From Hydractinia symbiolongicarpus (Eukaryota; Cnidaria; Hydrozoa; Anthoathecata; Hydractiniidae), in the NCBI RefSeq assembly GCF_029227915.1, contig NC_079878.1, positions 27,055,501 through 27,119,500 of the forward strand: a stretch of 64,000 bases of DNA, given 5' to 3'. The position numbers and the translations under genes were made by a program. Under the pieces are notes generated by a model. That model ran no database searches. It saw only the letters and a program-made list of their open reading frames with translations, and had not been told where the DNA came from. Positions 50,455-60,369 of the stretch are shown here, piece after piece; the first letter of the stretch is position 1; every line of letters begins with the position of its first letter.

Positions 50455-52115
50455 TTAATCTTAGTGAATCTGATGTGGAGATATAAGATTAATGTGGCAA
50501 AAGATGTCAAGCTATTCGATTTTATTATTAAGATTAAAAGTTTATCAGTCTGGGTACGAATTTGTCGAGTCAAAAGAACAATGTGCGTGTAGATGCCAGG
50601 CTATCCGATTTTATTATTAAGATTAAAAGTTTATCAGTCTGGGTACGAGTTTGTCGAGTCAAAAGAACAATGTGCGTGAAGATGTCAGACTATCCGATTT
50701 TATTATTAAGATTAAAAGTTTATCAGTCTGGGTACGAGTTTGTCGAGTTAAAAGAGCAATGTGCGTGAAGATGTCAGACTATCCGATTTTATTATTAAGA
50801 TTAAAGGTTTATCAGTCTGGGTACGAGTTTGTTGAGTCAAAAGAGCAATGTGCGTGAAGATGTCAGACTATCCGATTTTATTATTAAGATTAAAAGTTTA
50901 TCAGTCTGGGTACGAGTTTGTCGAGTCAAAAGAGCAATGTGCGTGAAGATGTCAGACTATCCGATTTTATTATTAAGATTAAAAGTTTATCAGTCTGTGT
51001 ACGAGTTTGTGGAGTCAAAAGAGCAATTTGCGTGAAGATGCCAGGCTATCCGATTTTATTATTAAGATTAAAAGTTTATCAGTCTGGGTACGAGTTTGTC
51101 GAGTCAAAAGAGCAATGTGCGTGAAGATGTCAGACTATCCGATTTTATTATTAAGATTAAAAGTTTATCAGTCTGGGTACGAGTTTGTCGAGTCAAAAGA
51201 GCAATGTGCGTGAAGATGTCAGACTATCCGATTTTATTATTAAGATTAATAGTTTATCAGTCTGGGTACGAATTTGTCGAGTCAAAAGAGCAATGTGCGT
51301 GAAGATGTCAGACTATCCGATTTTATTATTAAGATTAAAAGTTTATCAGTCTGGGTACGTGTTTGTCGAGTCAAAAGAGCAATGTGCGTGAAGATGCCAG
51401 GCTATCCGATTTTATTATTAAGATTAAAGGTTTATCAGTCTGGGTACGAATTTGTCGAGTCAAAAGAGCAATGTGCGTGAAGATGTCAGACTATCCGATT
51501 TTATTATTAAGATTAAAAGTTTATCAGTCTGGGTACGAGTTTGTGGAGTCAAAAGAGCAATTTGCGTGAAGATGCCAGGCTATCCGATTTTATTATTAAG
51601 ATTAAAAGTTTATCAGTCTGGGTACGAGTTTGTCGAGTCAAAAGAGCAATGTGCGTGAAGACGTCAGACTATCCGATTTTATTATTAAAATTAAAAGTTT
51701 ATCAGTCTGGGTACGAGTTTGTCGAGTTAAAAGAGCAATGTGCGTGAAGATGTCAGACTATCCGATTTTATTATTAAGATTAAAAGTTTATCAGTCTGGG
51801 TACGTGTTTGTCGAGTCAAAAGAGCAATTTGCGTGAAGATGCCAGGCTATCCGATTTTATTATTAAGATTAATAGTTTATCAGTCTGGGTACGAATTTGT
51901 CGAGTCAAAAGAGCAATTTGCGTGAAGATGCCAGGCTATCCGATTTTATTAATAAGATTAAAGTTTATCAGTCTGGGTACGAGTTTGTCGAGTCAAAAGA
52001 GCAATGTGCGTGAAGATGTCAGACTATCCGATTTTATTATTAAGATTAAAAGTTTATCAGTCTGGGTACGAGTTTGCCGAGATATAACAACAATCCGCGA
52101 AAAAATCTCAGGATA
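50455..52115 (+). repeat. 89-bp satellite, array 2
   Basis: About 18 units, highly alike, contain TTTATCAGTCTGGGTACGAG, GTCGAGTCAAAAGAGCAATG and GATGTCAGACTATCCG. Unit phase points recur at 50562, 50651, 50829, 50918 and so on to 51808, every 89 bp, with one 88-bp unit near 51955. It is the same satellite family and orientation as array 1 but lacks the alternating dimer. The ladder of overlapping 68-codon frames is an artefact of an 89-bp period without stops in two frames. The array ends about 90 bases before the SET gene start. Confidence 0.95.
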
Positions 52116-52164
52116 TGGAAAGTTCAACGGATTAACCTGTCAACCCAAATAATTACTCTGCATC

Positions 52165-52176
52165 TTCTTCTTTTAG
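52165..52176 (+). promoter_or_regulatory. Acceptor-like site 25 bases before the SET start
   Basis: A pyrimidine-rich TTCTTCTTTTAG ends 25 bases upstream of the ATG. It could be the 3' splice site of a 5' untranslated exon or, if the organism trans-splices like several hydrozoans, a spliced-leader acceptor. Confidence 0.3.
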
Positions 52177-52201
52177 CACCTTGACTTTGTAAACGAACAC
52201 A

Positions 52202-54155
52202 ATGGATACTGAAAAGAAAGCATATACACTCAGAAACCGTGTAAGTTATAATATCTTACATTCTAATTATGCAAATAATTACCAACCCAAAGTCACTGCG
52301 TTCTCACCCGTGTGTAGGAATTTACTCCCATAATATATGTTGCTCCAAGAGTTACTATTATATACTTTTACTGCACATTACATTGATACACGAGGTATTT
52401 TAATATGATCTTTGGTTGTTTACCTCAAAACCTCCTAGTTGGAAAAAGGTAATAAAATTATATACATCTAAGTAACCATTGTGTCATCATCCAGTTTTTA
52501 AAGTCTGTAACATTACACAGAGGTAACCTTGAAAATAAAAGGAATATAAAATACCGAAGGTATGTTGAAAATGTTCTAGACTTTATATGGAAAAGTAAAA
52601 AACATAATAATTCATGTTCATGCAGGATAATCGATTTTTAGTACGCGATTGGGAGGAAGCCCTTGAAGATGGCCACAGATTTACTTTGCATCAAATCGAC
52701 ACAGTAATCGGTGAGTATTTAATATTTGATTTTTTCTTTAACATTATTCAGGTCAGGCAGGAGATGGGAAGAGGGAAAGGAGGGGGAAATGACCTTCGGA
52801 CATACTTTAACTTAGTAACAATTAGTAGCCGACCCAAAAAAGTTTAAAAACTTTCCAGTCGGTGGTATGCCACGCCCATTCTTTAAAAGACCCGTGTATC
52901 TGTTTCGAATGTTTTGATATAACAATGATTTTCGTCGTTGGAGTTCTATAATTAAGCCTTATTTTTTTATCTCTTATTCACGCCAAGGACGTTAAGGATT
53001 TTGTGGATTTTTTTTAATTTTCAGCCAAGCAAACAATGCACTAAATAAACGCTATATCTTATTAAAAAGGCGCATGAATTTTTAATTTTTTTAACAAAAT
53101 CGCGCTCTAATAAAAGGCTCAATTATGGCGCTAAATATAAATATCAAAAGTATTAATATAGTTACTAATACGGTGTCACGGTACTAGTAACTATATGCGA
53201 CCGCCTTTGTTTAAATAGAATGAGTTAATATGTCAATCAATAGCAACCGACACGCATGAACTTGCCCAACTGTGTTACTTTCGCCGATAACAACTAATCA
53301 TCATCGACGAGAAATCGTCCCTAGGTAGCAACTGATGGAAATATTTATCTCAAACATTCATGCTGAGTGAGTGAAAATGACTTCTCTAATCCAAAGAGTA
53401 CCGTTGTTTTGACCGCGAAAACAATAGATAAAATGGCACGAAAATTCCACACCATACGAAAAAATCGGAATGATATCGAGGAAAATATTGCGCCCTAACC
53501 GACTGGTGACGGATCAACTTCAGGCAGTCGATTAAGTTTATTATTTTTAGCAAATATCTACAAAATTGAGGAATTATGATACGCAAGATTATATCTATTG
53601 ATCTGGTATAGAAGCTGTTTACTAATTTTTTAATTCTTTTTATCAGGCTATGGTGTCTTTGCAACAAAGTGGTTCAAAAACGGAGATGCTTTGCTCAGCT
53701 ACAAAGGAAGTTTAGTTAGTGCGACGGAAGCAGATGATCTCGCAAAAGAGTACGGAGAAAATATTTCATCCAGATACCTTTTTTATTTCTCTGACAAAAA
53801 TAATAAACTTTGCGTCAATGCAACAAATTCTAACTGCATGGCAAGATACGTCAACGACTCACCGCAATGTTTTTCGAACTGTCGAATGGTAATAAAGCAT
53901 GATGGTGAAATGCCACAGATATGCTTAGTCGCAAGTAAAGATATCGACGTAAACGAAGAGCTTCGATACGATTACGGTGATAAAGGAAAGTATTTACCAT
54001 GGCGGAAAAGTTCTAATTATTTAAAGCCTTTGAAGCTCAGTTTAGAAGTTCAAGAAAAATTAAAAAAACAAAAAGCGGCTACTGCGTCCAATTTTCATCT
54101 ACGCATTTTCTCCCTCCACCTTCAAGACCTAGCTTGTTCAATTTTGTTAAGTTAA
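52202..54155 (+). CDS. KMT5A-type SET-domain protein (three exons)
   Basis: Exons 52202-52240, 52626-52710 and 53647-54155 join in frame (633 bases, 210 residues). Splice sites are clean: CGT GTAAGT, TGCAG, ATCG GTGAGT, TATCAG. The SET domain begins near residue 42 (GYGVFATKWFKNGDALLSY). It continues through RYLFYFSDKNNKLCVNAT, ARYVNDSPQCFSNC (about 107-120), LVASKDI and EELRYDYGDKG (145-155), then PWRKSS. The order and the YDYGD motif fit KMT5A/SETD8, which monomethylates histone H4 Lys20. The catalytic-site Tyr and Asp of YDYGD are kept. The family NHS motif reads NDS here (Asp112), so activity is uncertain. The first two exons are short and hydrophilic, unlike vertebrate KMT5A. ATG context is ACACAATGG. 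AATAAA signals lie at 54319 and 54337. The gene resembles SET modules found with zinc-finger/recombinase genes more than the cellular orthologue. Confidence 0.8.
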
Positions 54156-54383
54156 TTTGCTTAATATCATTTTTCCATTCTCCCACACGCTTTGGTTCCA
54201 TATTGAAACGGGATGCAGCAGCTGTTATTTATAGAAAATTTCCTTATTTTACCGATGTATCAAATATGAGAGATTGTATTTAGTTGTATTTATGAAATTT
54301 TTATATTATAATAGAACCAATAAAAATTTCATTTCAAATAAAATACCAAAACGATAACAGTTATTGATTTTTTCATATACTTT
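54156..54383 (+). terminator. 3' untranslated region with two AATAAA signals
   Basis: AATAAA at 54319-54324 and 54337-54342 lie 164-187 bases after the SET stop codon. This supports the SET gene being a separate transcription unit that ends before the zinc-finger/recombinase sequence. Confidence 0.55.
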
Positions 54384-54531
54384 TACTATCGTCTCGAGTA
54401 AACGCCCCCTTATGAGGGAGGGGCTTATTTTAGAGGGGGTGTCTAGTAGAGGGGGCGTTTATTTGAAAAATGACTGAAAAGGAGAGCGTCCATTCGAGGG
54501 AAGAGGACAATATATTCGAAGCATTACGGTA
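54384..54531. mobile_element. Short pogo-like MITE between the SET and recombinase parts
   Basis: The left end TA CTATCGTCTCGAGTAAACGCC and right end (reverse complement) TA CCGTAATGCTTCGAATA resemble the ends of the 15657-16033 and 28538-29703 elements. GGGGGCGTTTATT and AGGGGCTTATTTTAG are the subterminal phrases. It is about 144 bp and non-coding. Confidence 0.5.
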
Positions 54532-54749
54532 ACCAAAAATTCACTTGTAAGTCAATCCAATCGAATCATAATGGTCAGGAGCGAAAAAAATGTGTACTCA
54601 GAAAATTATGACGCTTATTGAAGATTGCGCCTTTCCTATAGTCGCTTATTAAAGACGTTGGTATGGGTGCTTGACAAGTCTTAAAATAATAATGTCATCA
54701 ATATCTAGGTCGACTTTGCAGTTACTGATTCAAAGAAAGGAAAATTGCA

Positions 54750-56994
54750 GGCTAGAAACTCTAACGAAGATACCACTAAGAAGAATTCTCAAATCGTTTT
54801 TTGTAATACCAAGGTTTATGACGATTCAAGTAAATCTTATACTCATAACAATATTGAGCTGCTGCTTGGGTCAAAAGAAGAAAAAAGAGAGAACAGAATA
54901 AAACAGGTAGTGAAGAAGGACCAATCGAAAGTTTAAATGCCCTGTGTGTGATGTTGAACAGACTTACATCACAAGACATTTAAGGCAAAAGCATAAGTGG
55001 AGCTGGGAAAGTGCTGCACCAGCCTCTAGTCAGTTTTTTAGTAGCACACCAAAAACAGGCAACGAAAAGTTAAGTAAAATTGATAAAAAAACTCCGAACT
55101 ATCATCGCAAGAGAATGTGTTCTGTTAAAAATTGCATGATGGTGAGGACAAACCTACCTGATCACGTCATGAAACAACACAATATCCCAAAAGGTCCTTT
55201 ATATTATCATTTGCTGAAACAGGCACCCAAGGTAGACGCCCCTTTTATACAAGGCAATGTTTCCGAATCTCCAAGAAAGTCTTTCTCGGAAGTATTTTTA
55301 AATAGAACATTGGAAAGCACTGTATCAACTTCAACTGCACCTATTAAACAGTTACAACAAAAGGCGAACGAAAATGACGTAGAGGAATGCTTCGTGCAAT
55401 CTGTTCAGATTCCAGTGAATAATGATCGTTGTTGAAAACACTGCATGCAACACCAGAAACGAATCTAGTTCTTTTGGTAAGGAAAGTGAAAGTGAGGAAA
55501 GTGAATTTGAGCTTGTTGATGAAAAGAACGAATCTGTAATATATAACCTTGCTAGTAACGTGGAAACTTTGGTTACAGACTTCATATGCTATAGGATCGG
55601 CCCTGATAGACAGAGAAAACGTAGGGCAGTTTACCTGACTGCGAATGAAATACGACGTATATTCCGTGTTATAGAAGTAAAGGATGACCTAAGCGTTGTT
55701 TTCAGAAATGGAGGTAATGATTTTCGGGATAAATACATTACAAAGCACTGTCAAGAAACGGAAAAAAACAACCAGTATCAAAAAGTATTTATATAGTCTA
55801 ATAGACTTTTGCGAATTTTTTATCGCTGAGGAAAAAGAAGTAATGAACAGCAGTCATCAAGACATTACAACGTTTATTTCAAAATTGCGGTAGTGGAGAA
55901 AAATTTTTAAAGTGCAAGAGAAATTGGTAAAATTTGAGCAGATGACAGACGACCGAGAAATGCTCATTGATCAGGAGCAAGTAGGAAGATACCTTAACAG
56001 TAACAAGGGAGCAAAAAAGGGTGAAGCCATACTAAAACTTTTAAAGGAAGACAGGATATAATCTAACTCAGACGGAGTATTGCGCCGAAGAGATTATTTA
56101 TATGCTGTGATTCATTTATCAATTGCACAGAGATCTGGTGTGACGGCCAACCTCACAATGAATGAATATTATAGGGCAGCGAAGCTTGATGGAAAATGTG
56201 TAATAAATGTTTGGGACCATAAAACACTTGACACCTATGGCCCAGCTAAAATTATCCTTAATGAAGAAGAATTTGATTTTTTGACAACATACGTGAAATT
56301 TGCCAGACCACAAACTTTACCAAAATGCGAGTATGTATTTTTAAGTTGGTCAGGAAAGAAAGTGTCACCTGAGGACATTAGTAAACGTCTTCATCTTCAG
56401 TGGGACAGAGTTGGTAATTTTAATGATAAATGTCCTCCAAAAAATCTTTCAGCAAATATAATTCGGAAGTCTGTTAGCACAGCATTAAGAGAATCGGAAA
56501 GCTGTAATTTAAAAGATGCCGCCACGTTGATGACACACAGCATGAGGACAGCAGAGGAACACTATTTCCTAAGAAATATGGAGAAGTCTTCCTTGGTTGG
56601 GTCAACAGCAGTTAAAGAACTTTTCCAAGCTGACAAGTCAAACGAAGCAGCTAGACAAGAAAGCAAAAGAAAAGTGTGGTCAGAACAAGAGATTAAAGAG
56701 CTGAAAGAGGTGTTTCCTGTCAATAATGATGGGAGTTCGTCGGAGGTAAAACAAAAATGCGCAGCTGTACCAACTCTAACTGCGTCACCTAGACAGGTTT
56801 ATGACAAGTTGCGTACCGAAAAACACCACCATGTGCCATGAAGCGAAAATCACTGTTTCCGAAACATGATTTAAAATTAATTTTAATGCATGGAAAAGAA
56901 CTAATTGAAGGTGGAAGCTTAGATGAAAACAGAGTGAGGACTCATCTAGAATCATGTGGGTTGTTCGAGAAGTACACCTTCGTTCAGTTGCGCA
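54750..56994 (+). pseudogene. Zinc-finger / tyrosine-recombinase-like gene, decayed
   Basis: A charged segment (54750-54930) precedes a C2H2 finger, KCPVCDVEQTYITRHLRQKH (54935-54994; C-x2-C-x9-H-x4-H). A second Cys/His pattern, CSVKNCMMV then DHVMKQH, is at 55119-55180. A core-binding-like region (IKKYLYSLIDFCEFF) is near 55765-55815. The catalytic-like domain is at 56062-56610: R in AQRSGV, K in WDHKT, NIIRKS where H-x-x-R is usual, and H-x8-Y in MTHSMRTAEEHY. Two SANT/Myb-like helical stretches follow (56670-56830; 56838-56994). Defects are frame changes near 54920, 55430, 55750 and 56838, and in-frame TAG 55891 and TAA 56059. Overlap of successive frames argues for indels, not introns. 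The 3' end runs into the N gap. Tyrosine recombinases cut and rejoin DNA through the Tyr; this copy should be inactive. Confidence 0.65.
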
Positions 56995-57000
56995 CTCGAA

Positions 57001-57500
57001 NNNNNNNNNNNNNNNNNNNNNNNNNNNNNNNNNNNNNNNNNNNNNNNNNNNNNNNNNNNNNNNNNNNNNNNNNNNNNNNNNNNNNNNNNNNNNNNNNNNN
57101 NNNNNNNNNNNNNNNNNNNNNNNNNNNNNNNNNNNNNNNNNNNNNNNNNNNNNNNNNNNNNNNNNNNNNNNNNNNNNNNNNNNNNNNNNNNNNNNNNNNN
57201 NNNNNNNNNNNNNNNNNNNNNNNNNNNNNNNNNNNNNNNNNNNNNNNNNNNNNNNNNNNNNNNNNNNNNNNNNNNNNNNNNNNNNNNNNNNNNNNNNNNN
57301 NNNNNNNNNNNNNNNNNNNNNNNNNNNNNNNNNNNNNNNNNNNNNNNNNNNNNNNNNNNNNNNNNNNNNNNNNNNNNNNNNNNNNNNNNNNNNNNNNNNN
57401 NNNNNNNNNNNNNNNNNNNNNNNNNNNNNNNNNNNNNNNNNNNNNNNNNNNNNNNNNNNNNNNNNNNNNNNNNNNNNNNNNNNNNNNNNNNNNNNNNNNN
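57001..57500. other. Assembly gap (500 N)
   Basis: Exactly 500 N, probably a placeholder length. It interrupts the end of the recombinase-like gene, so the true distance and sequence to 57501 are unknown. Confidence 0.99.
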
Positions 57501-57599
57501 TGCTTAAAGTGGAACAAAAACACGTAAAGGAAACCTTGACAGCTTGAAGAAGAAGCTGGGAGAACTAAAGTTAAACCGACAACGCCAAAAAAGTACTAA

Positions 57600-57869
57600 A
57601 ATGAACGGAAACGCAAAATTGATGCATTACATGAAGTAACAAGGACAAAATCACAAGCCGTGTTTGCGGACACTGCCATTTATATTTTAAAAGTATCAAA
57701 TCGAAACTATTTATTATACCGCCGAACAAAAGAATCGCGTGCAGTTGCCAAAGCTTTGAAAAGTGCGACCCCAAAGAGTTGCAGCCCGCCGGCAAAGAGA
57801 ATTGCTATATGCATTGCGTTTCAGGAGCTTGAAAGAAGTGAGGACTCAACCGAGCGTGACGTCACGTAA
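57600..57869 (+). CDS. Basic C-terminal fragment, unknown
   Basis: An 89-codon open segment preceded by TAA (57597) and ended by TAA (57867). It starts NERKRKIDALHEVTRTKSQ and includes VAKALKSATPKSCSPPAKR, a basic, low-complexity stretch. It has no ATG near its left end. A different frame at 57538-57635 (DSLKKKLGELKLNRQRQKS) is also open and lysine-rich, so a frameshift may separate the two. It could be the tail of the gene cut by the gap or an unrelated fragment. Confidence 0.35.
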   Translation, partial: NERKRKIDALHEVTRTKSQAVFADTAIYILKVSNRNYLLYRRTKESRAVAKALKSATPKSCSPPAKRIAICIAFQELERSEDSTERDVT

Positions 57870-59179
57870 AAGGTGTCTTACATGAAAACGTGATGGAGCG
57901 TGACAAATAGGGAAGGGTGGTTCTAAAACCACCGTGACTTAATTAAAAGGATAAATTGTAGTTTATTTATATAGATAGTTTTACTTCATCTTTGCCTTCC
58001 TACTATCAAGTATTCGTAGTTTGTTCTTATAAGCATTAATTTCCGCATGTAGTTTCCGGCAAATCCCCTTTTCAAATGCTATTCTGGATCCCAGTAAAAA
58101 TTATTCCCTAAACATTTTATGAGAATATCCCTGTTACACAACAGTCACATTTCATTGTAAAAATATGTTATTCTTCTCAACAGAGTTATGGTATAATCTT
58201 ATTCTTGACACGATTTTAGGTATATGTAGCTATATTTTTATTTTTCTTACTCATGGTTACATATCTATTTTTATCCTGACAAAGCTGTGATCATTTCGAT
58301 TTGTAAACTCGTCGATGGGTTTACTTCTAAATTTTCGGTTTGTATTAAGTTGAACAACCTTTTTAAGGTCGTTGCTCACAATGACGAACTCAAATATTGA
58401 AATTATCAAAAAGTTAATTTTTTCATTCCGGTGAATTTTATCCGTGAAAATAAAGTCCCTTAAAAATTGGCCCCGCAAAAACTTACCGTTTAGATTTTTG
58501 ACAATAGAGTACCGCATTTTCTTTACTGATTGTAGCTTCTTTCTAATTAACGGACACTACAAAAGCCGGGCGCTTTTTCACGGATAGACTTGGTTACGCC
58601 AGCGAAACTCCAGTCAACGTCTCAAAGAAAATTTTGTAAAAGAGCACACTATTATCCGTCCATTTCATTCACCAAATGGACTTCTTCAAGTTTGTTTTTA
58701 TTTAGCGGACACATTTTTTAAATCTATTTATAATATACCCAACTAATTTTTAATCTATCTAATCAATGGAACTAAAGATGAAATTTCAATTCATCTCAAC
58801 ACAAGCATGAAGTTATTTCACAGCTACTATACCAAATACCTTAGTTTGTAGCTTATGTCCCTCATCGTGGCTTACCCTTTTATTCACTTTAAAATGAGGT
58901 TTAAGGTAGAGTTGGGAACTTAATGATTTAACAAAAAAATGTCCTGAAAATAATATACTTTCTAAAACGGGGATACCTCTAATTAGTGGAACTTTTGCAC
59001 CAGTGATCTTTGCTAATCTTAGGGATTACTATGAAGTTTTACAATCTTTTGGCGCTGATTCCACAAGCTTAATTCGGCTGACAAACACAAAGAAAAACAT
59101 TTTAACATTTCCATTTTATTTTGTAAGAGTGAAATATTTTTCACTAAGAACATTATTACGATAAAGGTTCAACCAAGGG
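57870..59179. other. Non-coding stretch
   Basis: At 58430-58490 GGATAAAATTCACCGG and GCGGGGCCAATTTTTAAGG (minus strand) resemble the CGCGG/GGGACA repeats at 37.6 kb. No gene is supported. Confidence 0.45.
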
Positions 59180-59305
59180 TACCTTATCAGGAACAAAAAA
59201 GTTGGAAAAACATTAGTCGGCAAAAATAAAAAGTCACTTTTTGCCGACTAAATTTTTTAATTAAGTCAGTTTGTGCCGAGTAAGTTTTTGAATTTAGTCA
59301 CTAAT
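59180..59305. mobile_element. End fragment related to the 34.2-36.3 kb element
   Basis: TACCTTATCAGGAACAAAA is followed by ATTAGTCGGC, AAAGTCACTTTTTGCCGAC and AAGTCAGTTTGTGCCGAG. These echo the terminal and subterminal motifs of 34225-36326 with GGGG replaced by GGC or AGGA. The opposite end was not found. Confidence 0.4.
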
Positions 59306-60369
59306 AAAGAATAATTGCATATTCCTCTTGTTATTGCTACAATACAAAATAATGAGACATTTGTATTCTATTACTTATACCAGCAAAATTGAAATTTCTT
59401 TTTGCTCCAAAAGTTAAAAAAAGTAACTCCACAAGCAAACACAAAAAAACACGCTGTAATTCCTCATGTTTCAATTTTTTTAAAATGGTATTAATATGCT
59501 TCTTCAGATTACAATTCTTTCTTAGTAACAAAAAATGCCAAAAATGGCTTAAAGGTGTTCAAATGTGATTTTATTATGATAATTTGATTCATATTCACAC
59601 GATAAGGCTGAAAGGTCAAGCAGTTAGTTATGTTTGCTCGAGAATTTTGAGAACTCAAAAAAAATGTATTTTTCTGGATGGATAAATAAAAGAGCCGGTG
59701 AATTATCATGGAATTCCTTAATATTCATCTTTAAACAGACCCCTTTCCACGCCTCTTTTCATTAGCTACAAGAATAAACTTGCTCTCTAAAGTAAAACAC
59801 AAACACAATTTTAAAAATAACAAAAATTTCTTACTATAGAAGAATGTTATTATTGGCAAGAAACATCATAAAAGAACATGTTTGGACTAAAATAAATGTA
59901 CAAAAACGTATCAAACTTGAATTACGCATAATTGTTATAAGTTCCCTGTGTTTCAATTTAGGGAGCTTTCTACAAAAATAGATGAATTTACAAAAACATA
60001 AATAAAAAAAAGTTAGTTAATTAATTACTAATAACTAGCTGTTTCCCGTGAAAGAATCCACTGTATTCCATTTAATTTATGTAGCAGATATATGTCCATC
60101 AAAAAACAAACAATACAGCAGTGCGCATCTTACATCTGCATTATTATATAAATGACCAAAAATATTAAAGGTTTTCAACAACTGCAGTACATATGTGACA
60201 TTTAAAATCTAAATCTACTAAAATTACTTGCTCTGACCATCTGACAAATGCGAAAATTATTCGGAAAAAAGTTTTTAAAAAGCATTTCAACATACATCTC
60301 ACCCATAAAATTTAAATCACTCAAAACGCCACATATATACAAAAAAGCTGATCAATGTCAAACACAAAT
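59306..60369. other. AT-rich non-coding stretch
   Basis: Short frames on the minus strand at 59337 and 59509 have no recognisable motifs. Confidence 0.5.

Noticed and set aside
50562-52152. Ladder of 68-codon frames and one of 114 codons
   Set aside because: Same cause: the 89-bp satellite has no stops in two frames. Not a repeat protein, since each unit changes frame.
56838-57527. 229-codon frame through the N gap
   Set aside because: Most of it is N; only 56838-56994 is real sequence, treated as part of the decayed recombinase-like gene.
57571-57795. Minus-strand 74-codon frame
   Set aside because: Shadow of the plus-strand basic open segment at 57600-57869.
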